A stretch of DNA of 64,000 nt from UBA9339 sp964535195. Its GTDB lineage: Bacteria > Pseudomonadota > Gammaproteobacteria > UBA9339. The DNA is taken from NCBI GenBank assembly GCA_964535195.1, contig CAZHSI010000006.1:11884-75883 (forward strand). Direction: 5' to 3'. The notes under the pieces are model-generated. The model did not search any database and was not told the DNA's origin. It worked only from the letters and a program-made list of their open reading frames with translations. Each line of letters begins with the position of its first letter. Position 1 is the stretch's first letter. The position numbers and the translations under genes were made by a program. Shown piece by piece: positions 34,465 to 43,124 of the stretch.

Positions 34465-35886
34465 CTACTGGGTTTGTACCGGAATCTCAAGCTTTTTGGA
34501 TGTATGATTGCGGTGTGCTACGTAGTCTTCCCCTCCAACATTCCACACGGGAATAAGAAAGGCTACCGATAGAATACATGCCGCGATTAACATGATAAAT
34601 CCAGCGCTCCAACCAAAATACTGCACCATGTATGCCATGAAAGCACTGGCAGCAACCGTTCCCAGCATATAGCCGAAAAACCCAGTTAAACCAGTTGCAG
34701 TTCCAACCGCTTTTTTATAAACCACGTCAACTGCTTGCATCCCAATTAAAACCACCGGTCCATAAACTAAAAATCCTATTGCCATTATAGCAATGTAGTC
34801 TACCATATGGTTGTTGGCCGGACTTAACCAATATAATAGGATCGCAAAAATGGTTAATGACATGCAAATTACAATGACCGGGGTCCTGCGATTACGGAAA
34901 TATTTATCGCTGATGTAACCACATAACATCATGGCAGGGATCCCTGCTAATTCAAAGAAGAACATCGCCCAGCCTTGTCCTTTGAGGTTGTATCCTTTTA
35001 CCTCTTTTAAATAGGTTGGCATCCAATTAAATACGCCAAAACGGACGAAATAAACAAAAACGTTAGACATGGCAAGGAACCATATCGCTTTATTGTTAAA
35101 AATGTGCTTAAAGAATATTTCTTTGGCGGATAACTCTTCTTCCACTTCTTTTACTGCATTTTCAGCAGCTTGTTTTTTTAGATACTCCTTACTATGGTAT
35201 TCTTCAATGGAGGGAAGGCCAACGGATTGTGGTGTGTCCCTTACAGTTAAGGCTACCACAACCGTTAAGATAATAACCAGCACGGCCGGAAAATAAAAAA
35301 TACTATGCCAGTCGGTGAAAAGCCACACGGCTAGTATAGACATAGGTCCAACAAGGCAAGCCCCCAAATTATGAGAGATGTTCCATGCAGACATTACTAA
35401 GCCGCGTTCTTTGACGTTGTACCAATGTGCGAGTACCCTAACACAAGGAGGATAACACATGCCGTTACCCCAGCCGCCGATAAACATTAAAGCAATCATG
35501 ATAATGATCGCGCTGCAAGCCCACCCAGTAAATCCGAAGAGTAAAGCTGGGATTGCTGACAGTATTACTCCTGTAACTAAAAACCACCGTGGATTACTGC
35601 GATCAGAGATATTGCCCATTATAAATTTGCTAAAACCATAGGCAGCGGAGAATGCTGTTAAAGCCCAGCCGAGCTGTACTTTAGAAAAACCTTGCTCGAT
35701 AAGGTGGGGCATGGCTAATGAAAAAATACCCTGACGTACAAAATAAGAGATGCAGTACCCAATAAAAATACCAGTAAACACCAGCTTGCGATGCTTTTTG
35801 TATTCTTTGTCTATTGCTTTAACGGGTAATGGAGTGATTGGGGGTGGTGGGGTAAAAATTTTAAACATTCTTCTGAAAAATAACAT
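34465..35886 (-). CDS. glpT: Organophosphate:phosphate antiporter, GlpT type
   Basis: MFS transporter with 12 membrane segments, 473 residues, close to E. coli GlpT along its length (GYCISYFVRQ, AYGFSKFIMGNISDRSNPR, RDTPQSVGLPSIEEY, GFLVYGPVVLIG). The two substrate-binding arginines of GlpT are matched by R51 (YFVRQ) and the Arg in VYFVRFGVFNWMP. The likely substrate is glycerol-3-phosphate or another host phosphate ester; UhpT-type use is possible. A PPPP run in the cytoplasmic N-terminus would need EF-P. No glp regulators are adjacent. Intracellular bacteria often keep such transporters for host metabolites. Confidence 0.85.
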   Translation of the reverse strand: MLFFRRMFKIFTPPPPITPLPVKAIDKEYKKHRKLVFTGIFIGYCISYFVRQGIFSLAMPHLIEQGFSKVQLGWALTAFSAAYGFSKFIMGNISDRSNPRWFLVTGVILSAIPALLFGFTGWACSAIIIMIALMFIGGWGNGMCYPPCVRVLAHWYNVKERGLVMSAWNISHNLGACLVGPMSILAVWLFTDWHSIFYFPAVLVIILTVVVALTVRDTPQSVGLPSIEEYHSKEYLKKQAAENAVKEVEEELSAKEIFFKHIFNNKAIWFLAMSNVFVYFVRFGVFNWMPTYLKEVKGYNLKGQGWAMFFFELAGIPAMMLCGYISDKYFRNRRTPVIVICMSLTIFAILLYWLSPANNHMVDYIAIMAIGFLVYGPVVLIGMQAVDVVYKKAVGTATGLTGFFGYMLGTVAASAFMAYMVQYFGWSAGFIMLIAACILSVAFLIPVWNVGGEDYVAHRNHTSKKLEIPVQTQ

Positions 35887-35939
35887 AATAATTTCCTCAG
35901 TAATTAGTTTAGTTATACCTTAGGCATTGCTACCTCTAA

Positions 35940-36068
35940 GAGCCTGTTCAAAATCTATGCTATGGTGGTTACCGTATTTCTCTGCTCTTATACTTATAAA
36001 GTAAGCTGTGTTGTTGGCTCGAAAATCAACATATTCTATTGCAGCTTAGCGAGATTTTGAACAGACTC
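35940..36068. repeat. 129-bp MITE-like element
   Basis: 17-bp terminal inverted repeats with one mismatch: GAGCCTGTTCAAAATCT at 35940-35956, complement at 36052-36068. No coding capacity. It is probably a non-autonomous relative of an IS whose ends begin GAGxCTGTTC; no full copy is in the window. Confidence 0.55.
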
Positions 36069-36302
36069 CAAGTGTGGAAGACTATAGCAGGCAATTTAAA
36101 AAAAGACAGCTGTTTTTTTTGGGGGTCCCAAATGTTTTTGGTTAAGAATTGTTTAACATAAGTAAAGGTGTTTTTGCAAGACTGTGATATCCATCCGCCG
36201 CGGCGTTGTTTCTAGAGGCAATACATTGATTTTTAGGGACTAATTATTATTGTGACTAGTAACTTTAAATTTATCTAGCAAAGAATTAATAATTTTAAAA
36301 TC

Positions 36303-36335
36303 CTTAAGATTTTCTTAAGAATTTTATTGTAAAAT
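36303..36335 (+). promoter_or_regulatory. Tandem TTAA-type box and -10 of the barrel/J-domain gene
   Basis: CTTAA (36303-36307), GATTTT, CTTAA (36314-36318), 11 nt, then TAAAAT (36330-36335). Both half-sites are exact and the spacer has the central TT. It fits the CTTAA-N2-TT-N2-CTTAA pattern known for Coxiella PmrA sites. Confidence 0.6.
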
Positions 36336-36453
36336 GCAAAACTTGTTTTTGTATACGGGTTATATTTTTTATTAAGAGCATGCGTGGTTGGGTCTAAAAC
36401 AAAAAGCTTTTTAACATTAGATCATTTTTACAGATGCTGAAAATAAAAAAAAG

Positions 36454-36639
36454 TTGTTCTTAGTAAGAACTATTCTTTTAAAAATAGCTGGGGGATTTTG
36501 CGCTTTAATTTTAATACCGCACACAGTTTTAGCTCTTGCGGATTTTGATGCAAATTTTTCTTCCACAATAAACAAGCCTAAAAATAGTTATCGTCCATTT
36601 TTGGAAATAGGGGCGGCAAAATACTTTCGCCAATCATAG
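36454..36639 (+). pseudogene. 5' fragment of barrel/J-domain protein ending at in-frame TAG
   Basis: 61 residues: a signal-peptide core (IAGGFCALILIPHTVLALA) followed by NSYRPFLEIGAAKYFRQS, then TAG (36637-36639). The same frame resumes at once as typical beta-barrel sequence (SAATAYDFFLPLWQKSDQLF), so the TAG is a nonsense change within one gene. The TTG start is unlikely to be original. An ATG at 36434 followed by a run of eight A gives a good basic N-terminus (MLKIKKKLF) if one A is added. Two lesions therefore separate this gene from an intact form. Confidence 0.6.
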
Positions 36640-36708
36640 TCCGCGGCTACAGCCTATGACTTTTTTCTGCCACTATGGCAGAAAAGTGACCAATTATTCT
36701 TTACCGAT

Positions 36709-39324
36709 TTGAGAATTTTTGATCGTAGTGGTAACCAGTTTGAGGGCAATGTCCACTTTGGTTACAGAAAAATGTATGAAGCAGCCAGACAAGTATTTGG
36801 TATTTATGGGGCCTTCGATCGCAAAAGAACTATTAAACAGAACTATTTTAACCAGTTAACCTTAGGGGTTGAATATTGGTACAAACGTTTATTTATTGGC
36901 GGAAACATCTATAAGCCGATCGGCGTGATCAAAAAACAGATATTTTTTGACGAGAAGATTAGTTTGCCAAAATTAAATATCTCGGAAGAAACGGCCCAAG
37001 TTCGGATAACCGCTACTAGAGATCATGAAAAATCTATGGGCGGTATAGATGCAACGTTTGGTTACGAAATGACAGATAATTTAACTGGTTATGCTGGTGG
37101 TTATTATTTTGCCGCGAGTGGCGTGCAAACAGTTGCTGGTCCCAGGATTAAGTTTACCTATGATTGTGCCAAGCCGAATGGACATCTGCTGGGGGTGTTA
37201 GATAGTGTTAGTGTTGAGACTGGTATCCAATATGATAAGCCAAGGCGTTTTAATGGTTATATTGGTGTCAAATTCAAAATTGATCTGACAGGTGGCAGTA
37301 CTAATAATCTTCAGGGATTTGGTAAACACATGACGGAATTGGTAAGGCGAGACGAGGATGTGGTGCTTGGAAAAATGACATTACCAGACACCTCTGTGCG
37401 CACGGTGACTCATCGAACGACGGTACAGGATCTAGTAGATGTTTTCGATTTAAGAAAAATGATGGGGGATATTTCCACGGCTGCTCTTGTGGCTATTCTC
37501 GCAGAAAAACACAGCATGTTAACTGATCCTAAATTTTACCCTGATATGGCTAGCCTTGCTAGCTCTATTTCTTTTTATACTGGACTAATATATGGTATTG
37601 CCCAGCTGCATGAATGGGTGAGAAAAGATGGCGCTGCGCCTTCTACAACAATTGAAACTTTTAGAGTTTTGTTAGGTAAAGAGGAGGAGTGGAAAAAAAT
37701 AAAACTTTTAGTTGACGCTTTCCCGGAAAATGTGGCAACAAATGAAAGGTCAACGATTAGTGTCTGCATTGCAGATAACTATGCTAATAAAATAAAAGAG
37801 TTAAAAGAAACGACTGATGTTAAACAAATAGCAAAAGGGTTGTTCGAATTTATGTCACAAGCCGATGGGCATAGAAGTTTTTTTAAAAATAATTTCAACG
37901 ACGCAGAGTCTGTCGTGAAGTTTAAAGAATTTTTTAGAAAGGCCGCTCTATTCTTCCATCCTGATAAAGGAGGAGATCCAGAAATTTTTATATTTCTAAG
38001 TGACATGAGGAATGATATTACTAAGGTAAAAAGTTTTTTATTGGACGGTGCTCTGGATGCTCATGCTTATTTGTCTGCTCCTATGAAAACCAAGTCTGAG
38101 CTATTTCTTTCTAATATACAAAATAACCCTTATCCTTTGGTGGTCAGGGAGACCGCATCATATGCTAACGATACTGAACTTTGCGATCAGTGTCCTAATA
38201 GTAGTGCTAAATTGCCTACTAGTAAACGACCAGGGTTAGAGCGGGTGCGTCGAGGAAATATGGTGCATGATTTTCAACTAGCACGAATTTACACATCTCA
38301 ATTTATTTGGGGGTTACAAGGGGTGTGTGTGGATGGAGATCGTGTAAAGGGAGATGATGCATTCTTAACTAAAAACAATTCGTTTTCGGAGTTAGGGTTT
38401 AATATTTCATCATTATCCAAATCCAAAAATCGACAGCCAGCGAAAGTAGAGCACGATTTAGTAGCCATCAGCAATATCGAACCCCTTCGGAAAGGAGGGT
38501 CTTGGTTTGCATACTTCATGGTTTCTAAGGTAGGCAAAATTTCTGAAACTGTTCGTGCTATTTATAGACCAGGTGTTGTTAGCAAGGGCCAAACTACTGG
38601 TAATAACTTTAAACTTCAGTCTGTACCTTTGCGTTTTTTGGGTAAATATGCCGAAAAAAGTTGTATGAATAAGAGTTTTACAGTGGCAGATGAGTGGTAC
38701 AATACCATATTGAGCGATACTAACTACGTATGTTGGTTTACGGGGTTATGTGATTCCGGTCCAATAGCTAAGGTTGTTGTTCCTACAGCAGCTAAGATTT
38801 TTATAGACCAATCAGCTTCAAGCAATGAACAGGCTAAAAATATTGGGGAAGCTTTTCATTATTATTTATTACTTACCACGCTTTCTGTTAGCTCCCAATT
38901 GATCATTCCAAGCCAACCCTTGCTTTTAGAGTTTATTGCGCATATATCAGCTAAGTACTCGACTTCTGATAGGAATAAAATTAACATTGCTATTGGTAAA
39001 AAGTTGTGTGCCTATGGCTTCGGTACGTGCGCCCCTAGGAATTTAGTCGGTAGTTATGTGCATGCTATTAGTAGCGGGATAAGTGGTACGGTCGATAATT
39101 TGGTGCCTGATTGGGTGGAGGAAATGATGGATAGGGCGGTATGTCATGGGAGTAAAGATTACAATAAATGTATGTTTTTTGATAATGCAGCTGAGGTTGC
39201 ATGGTTTAACCGCATTATGATAAATACAGCGTATTTTGTTTCTGTTGTACCAAAGATGGTGATGTTCTTACATAACATTTTTCAACATATGCAACGGCGT
39301 ATTGGGGGCGGACCAAGGTTATGA
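36709..39324 (+). CDS. Outer-membrane barrel (inverse-autotransporter-like) with J-domain-like passenger
   Basis: 871 residues in frame with the upstream fragment; the first codon here is TTG and is not a likely natural start. Residues 1-200 resemble the inverse-autotransporter/intimin barrel (FTDLRIFDRSGNQFEGNVHFGYR, LGVEYWYKRLFIGGNIY). Residues about 405-440 resemble a J-domain core (FFRKAALFFHPDKGGDPE) with HPD at 417-419, the motif that activates Hsp70. The rest is unassigned and has several Cys pairs. A surface barrel with a J-like passenger would be unusual. The 3' end overlaps rlmL by 4 bp. Confidence 0.6.
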   Translation: MRIFDRSGNQFEGNVHFGYRKMYEAARQVFGIYGAFDRKRTIKQNYFNQLTLGVEYWYKRLFIGGNIYKPIGVIKKQIFFDEKISLPKLNISEETAQVRITATRDHEKSMGGIDATFGYEMTDNLTGYAGGYYFAASGVQTVAGPRIKFTYDCAKPNGHLLGVLDSVSVETGIQYDKPRRFNGYIGVKFKIDLTGGSTNNLQGFGKHMTELVRRDEDVVLGKMTLPDTSVRTVTHRTTVQDLVDVFDLRKMMGDISTAALVAILAEKHSMLTDPKFYPDMASLASSISFYTGLIYGIAQLHEWVRKDGAAPSTTIETFRVLLGKEEEWKKIKLLVDAFPENVATNERSTISVCIADNYANKIKELKETTDVKQIAKGLFEFMSQADGHRSFFKNNFNDAESVVKFKEFFRKAALFFHPDKGGDPEIFIFLSDMRNDITKVKSFLLDGALDAHAYLSAPMKTKSELFLSNIQNNPYPLVVRETASYANDTELCDQCPNSSAKLPTSKRPGLERVRRGNMVHDFQLARIYTSQFIWGLQGVCVDGDRVKGDDAFLTKNNSFSELGFNISSLSKSKNRQPAKVEHDLVAISNIEPLRKGGSWFAYFMVSKVGKISETVRAIYRPGVVSKGQTTGNNFKLQSVPLRFLGKYAEKSCMNKSFTVADEWYNTILSDTNYVCWFTGLCDSGPIAKVVVPTAAKIFIDQSASSNEQAKNIGEAFHYYLLLTTLSVSSQLIIPSQPLLLEFIAHISAKYSTSDRNKINIAIGKKLCAYGFGTCAPRNLVGSYVHAISSGISGTVDNLVPDWVEEMMDRAVCHGSKDYNKCMFFDNAAEVAWFNRIMINTAYFVSVVPKMVMFLHNIFQHMQRRIGGGPRL

Positions 39325-40523
39325 TGATCGCAAAAGAATTTTTTGTTACTTGTCCTAAAAATCTTGAAGGATTACTCGAGCAAGAATTGATTTCTCTAGG
39401 CGCCAAAGAAACCAAGCAAACAGTTGCTGGAGTAAAGTTTGTTGGTGATATTACGTTGGCTTACCGCATCTGTTTGTGGTCCCGTTTGGCAAATCGGGTA
39501 TTATTAGTGCTGGCTACATTTAATGCGACGGATGCTGATTCTTTGTATCATGAAGTTCGTAGAGTTAAGTGGTTAAATCACCTGCGGCCTGACGGTAGTT
39601 TTGTTATAGATTTTGCGGGCGTTTCTCCAACAATTAAAAATTCCCATTTTGGGGCGCTGAAAGTTAAAGATGCCATTGTTGATCAAATTCGTGAAGCAAC
39701 AGGTAAACGCCCAGATGTTAATAAAGAGGAGCCGGATTTACGAATTAATGTTTATCTTAATCATGAGATAGCAACAATTAGTATCGATTTATCTGGAGAT
39801 AGCTTACATCGTCGTGGTTATCGTAGTTGTCCCGGTGCGGCGCCATTAAAAGAGAATTTAGCTGCAGCGATTTTGTATCGCAGCGGCTGGCCTAAGCTTG
39901 CAAAATTTGGTAAACCATTGTTTGATCCAATGTGTGGTTCGGGAACAATCTTGATTGAGGCGGCCATGATGGCACGCGATTATGCTCCAGGGCTTTTACG
40001 CAAAAATTTTGGTTTTAGTAAGTGGCTTGGACATGATCATAATGTATGGCAAAAACTGCTACATGAGGCTAAGGAGCGTAGTTTACATGGTGCCACTAAG
40101 TTTAATGCGATTATTTGTGGTTGTGATATTGATTCAGATGTTATTGCCATAGCAAAAACTCATATAAAAAACGCCGGATTAGAGCAAGTTATCAAGGTAA
40201 CGGTAAGTGAAATGAAACAAGCTACGCCAGCCAGCTTTCATCTTACAACCCCGGGAATTATCGTTACCAATCCTCCATATGGTAAGCGACTAAATGAAAC
40301 AGATGATTTGTCGCAGCTTTATCGTGATTTTGGTGCAGTGTTGCGTGCTAACTTTCTTGATTGGGAGGTGGCAATGTTTACCGGGAACCCAGATCTTGGT
40401 AAGACCATGGGGATACGTGCTGATAAATATTATAATTTTTTTAATGGTACGATACCTTGTAAGCTTTTATTATTTAGGATTATTCCTGAAATGTTTTGGC
40501 GAGAGTATAAAGGCACCAAATGA
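39321..40523 (+). CDS. rlmL: 23S rRNA m2G2445 methyltransferase domain protein
   Basis: 400 residues: an N-terminal ferredoxin-like/THUMP part (FFVTCPKNLEGLLEQEL..SLGA), then a Rossmann methyltransferase with FDPMCGSGTILIEAAMMA and the catalytic NPPYGKRL. It matches the N-terminal RlmL half of E. coli RlmKL (702 residues). The C-terminal RlmK half (m7G2069) is absent and no rlmK gene follows. Stand-alone RlmL-type enzymes exist in other bacteria. The ATG overlaps the preceding stop (ATGA). Confidence 0.9.
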   Translation: MMIAKEFFVTCPKNLEGLLEQELISLGAKETKQTVAGVKFVGDITLAYRICLWSRLANRVLLVLATFNATDADSLYHEVRRVKWLNHLRPDGSFVIDFAGVSPTIKNSHFGALKVKDAIVDQIREATGKRPDVNKEEPDLRINVYLNHEIATISIDLSGDSLHRRGYRSCPGAAPLKENLAAAILYRSGWPKLAKFGKPLFDPMCGSGTILIEAAMMARDYAPGLLRKNFGFSKWLGHDHNVWQKLLHEAKERSLHGATKFNAIICGCDIDSDVIAIAKTHIKNAGLEQVIKVTVSEMKQATPASFHLTTPGIIVTNPPYGKRLNETDDLSQLYRDFGAVLRANFLDWEVAMFTGNPDLGKTMGIRADKYYNFFNGTIPCKLLLFRIIPEMFWREYKGTK

Positions 40524-40566
40524 GGGGTATTATTGTGGTGTAATTTAATCCTTTTACTCCCTTCCG

Positions 40567-41118
40567 CTACTTTTTATTGGTATTTTTGTTATCTGGTATT
40601 ACCTGAATTAATGGTAGGGCGGGGATAACATTATCGAAAACCTTGAACGCTTCTTGTATCGATTTTTGCATTTCTGCTTGCATTTTTTGTACGCAAGCTT
40701 TCATTTGCTCGTTGCGTTTTTCCATTTCTTGAATGGCTTTTTTAGCGTCTTCTGGTTTTAGCTCATTAGGACCGCTGTATTGAATGATGCTGTAAGTGGC
40801 GGGCTCTTTTTTATTATCTTGATGAGTGAAAAAGTGTTGGATTTGTGAGCTATTTATTTTAATTATTCCTGGTGTTTCTTTGAATTCGGCAGCTTTTATC
40901 CAGCCCACTTCACCATTTTGCGGGTTACCCACCTTGACCCAATCTTTTTGCTCAGTATAAAAAATCGATTTTAGGGGGGTGTCGCTTGCTACCGACGCTA
41001 CTACTTTTGAGTCAGCGCTTGGTTTTTCATGCATATTGATAGTGGCTGCAAACGTGGCGGTTGTCATTAATGTGTAAAATAAACCGCTAATTATAGCTGA
41101 AGTTATGGTTATACGCAT
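40567..41118 (-). CDS. Secreted bacterial SH3-domain protein
   Basis: 183 residues with a signal peptide (cleavage probably after TATFA). Then comes an SH3b-like domain (about 28-85: INMHEKPSADSKVVASVASDTPL..WVKVGNPQNGEVGWIKAAEF), and a helical region rich in Lys, Glu and Met (about 120-160). SH3b domains in periplasmic proteins commonly bind peptidoglycan. A GGAGGTAG ribosome-binding site is strong. It is convergent with rlmL. The function is unknown. Confidence 0.75.
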   Translation of the reverse strand: MRITITSAIISGLFYTLMTTATFAATINMHEKPSADSKVVASVASDTPLKSIFYTEQKDWVKVGNPQNGEVGWIKAAEFKETPGIIKINSSQIQHFFTHQDNKKEPATYSIIQYSGPNELKPEDAKKAIQEMEKRNEQMKACVQKMQAEMQKSIQEAFKVFDNVIPALPLIQVIPDNKNTNKK

Positions 41119-41813
41119 GGCTACCTCCTCTAGATGGTTTAAAGTATGGTAAATTTTTAAAACCAGGCAAAAATTATATCAAAACAAAAAAGACCTTTTC
41201 AAGGGGGCAAGGTAAGGTTTGTAGATTACAATGATACCCGCTTTTAAAAAAAAAGGGGGCATCGAAATTTTTATTATTGGCTGTCAAATGCCAATAGGTA
41301 ATGGTAGAATTCTTCAACTATAAATTTGATCCTTTTTATTAATTATTGTTGCTTATTGTGGTGCAGTAAATGCAGTAGCAGCAGATGTGAAGAGGTGGGT
41401 TATTTAAGACATTGCCGGCAGGGGATTTAATTTCGAGGAAATACATTTAAGGGAAAGGTCGTGTTAATAACTTAGTGGTTTTACATGTAGTTGGTTTTTA
41501 TTGGTGTCATAGGGGGGTGAATGGAGGCATGAGCTTAAACAATAAAAATAAAAAAACATGGCCGCAAAGCTATTAGTTTGTTTCGATACGGTTTGGACTT
41601 TACTCGAGTGCTGTTGTTAGGGTGTCCCTGCTTACAAAAGCTTGAAAAGTTGCATATAGGCCTTAGTGTCGCGAACAATAGTCTATTCGGGGGCAGGTAT
41701 ATGAAATTTTTTATCATGTATTAAGTGATTTTAGAAAGTTTTATTTGATCTCGGCTATTGATGTGGTAGGCTTCAAACTTTAGAAAAAACGTCATGAGTT
41801 AAAAGTTATAAGT
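41119..41813. other. 695-bp gap before ftsA
   Basis: No intact gene. ftsQ, usually directly before ftsA, is not here. A short open frame from ATG 41529 (MSLNNKNKKTWPQSY) is cut by stops and could be a decayed gene, but I cannot show it was ftsQ. An A9G5 run lies at about 41246-41260. The ftsA promoter must be within this gap. Confidence 0.4.
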
Positions 41814-43052
41814 ATGCGCAAGAAGAGTGAGAGTAACTTATTTGTTGGGTTAGATATTGGTACTACCAAAGTGGTGGCGCTAGTTGGGGCTGTAGGCTTA
41901 GGTGGGCAAATTGATGTTATTGGGATTGGTTCGCACCCATCGCGGGGGTTGAAGCGGGGCATCGTTGTTAACATTGATGCTACCGTCCAGTCAATTAAAC
42001 GGGCGATTGAAGATGCTGAGTTAATGGCTGGCTGTGAAATCCATTCTGTTTATACTGGTATTGCTGGTAGTCATATTCGCAGTCTTAATTCCCACGGGAT
42101 TGTTGCCATTCGTGACCGTGAAGTTACGCAGGCAGATATTGAGCGGGTTATTGATGCTGCTAAAGCAGTCGCTATTCCAGCTGATCAAAAAATCCTTCAT
42201 ATTTTACCGCAAGAATTTATTATCGATAGCCAAGAGGGGGTCAGGGAGCCTATTGGTATGTCTGGGGTGCGGCTTGAGGCTAAAGTGCATATTGTTACTG
42301 GTAGCGTTAGTGCCGTGCAAAACATAGTAAAGTGTATTGAACGCTGTGGTCTTCATGTAAGTGATATTATTTTACAACAGCTGGCATCTAGTACTTCAGT
42401 GCTTACTGATGATGAAAAAGAGTTAGGAGTGTGTTTAGTTGATATTGGTGGTGGTACTACTGATATTGCCGTTTTTAATGATGGCGCAATTTGCCATTCA
42501 GCGGTGATTCCAATTGCTGGGGACCAAGTAACAAACGATATTGCTGTAGCGTTAAGAACGTCAACGAAAAGTGCCGAAGAATTGAAGATTAAATATGCTT
42601 GTGCTATCGATCGGTCGGTTGATGGTGATGCTAGCATTACTGTGCCAAGTAGTTCTGATCAAAGAGCTGCCCGCGAAATTCCTCGTAAACTTTTAATTAA
42701 TGTTGTTGGCGCTAGGTATGAAGAATTATTTGCTTTGGTGCAGGCCGAATTAAAGCGGAGCAAGTTTGCCGATTCAATTGGTGCTGGTATCGTTCTAACT
42801 GGTGGTGCTTCTAAAGTGGGTGGCGTGATAGAGTTGGCAGAGCAAGTATTTGAATTACCAGTGCGTGTTGGTACGCCGCAGCGAATAGGCGGGATGGTTG
42901 AGGTTGTTAACAACCCAGTTTATGCTACTGGTACTGGGTTATTGTTAACTGGTCAACAGTATTATCAACAAGGTAAAGTTGATGCCTCAGTTTTTGGTGA
43001 ACAAAAAGGGTTGTGGGGTAAGATGAGGAGTTGGTTTCAGGCTAATTTTTAG
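41814..43052 (+). CDS. ftsA: Cell division protein FtsA
   Basis: Actin-fold membrane tether of the FtsZ ring. The 412-residue protein has the phosphate-1 loop GLDIGTTKVVA, the SHI-type 1C domain (about 85-165), VDIGGGTTDIAVF (phosphate 2), the LTGGASKVGG adenosine motif and a C-terminal amphipathic helix (GLWGKMRSWFQANF). Followed by ftsZ after about 70 bp, as in the standard dcw cluster. The upstream dcw genes (murC, ddl, ftsQ) are not adjacent. Confidence 0.96.
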   Translation: MRKKSESNLFVGLDIGTTKVVALVGAVGLGGQIDVIGIGSHPSRGLKRGIVVNIDATVQSIKRAIEDAELMAGCEIHSVYTGIAGSHIRSLNSHGIVAIRDREVTQADIERVIDAAKAVAIPADQKILHILPQEFIIDSQEGVREPIGMSGVRLEAKVHIVTGSVSAVQNIVKCIERCGLHVSDIILQQLASSTSVLTDDEKELGVCLVDIGGGTTDIAVFNDGAICHSAVIPIAGDQVTNDIAVALRTSTKSAEELKIKYACAIDRSVDGDASITVPSSSDQRAAREIPRKLLINVVGARYEELFALVQAELKRSKFADSIGAGIVLTGGASKVGGVIELAEQVFELPVRVGTPQRIGGMVEVVNNPVYATGTGLLLTGQQYYQQGKVDASVFGEQKGLWGKMRSWFQANF

Positions 43053-43124
43053 AATTGGTATTGCTTGTGAACGGGGGTGGGGCGAGCAGATACCAGAATT
43101 GTTTATTTTACGAGGGTTATATAT

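Noticed and set aside
36136..36160. Another tandem TTAA box (GTTAA-GAATTG-TTTAA)
   Set aside because: The half-site spacing fits, but there is no -10 hexamer 11 bp downstream and no gene start follows closely.
36637..36639. Amber codon recoding (TAG read as an amino acid)
   Set aside because: TAG ends other intact genes here (for example rph and secA neighbours), and no pyrrolysine or suppressor tRNA is seen.
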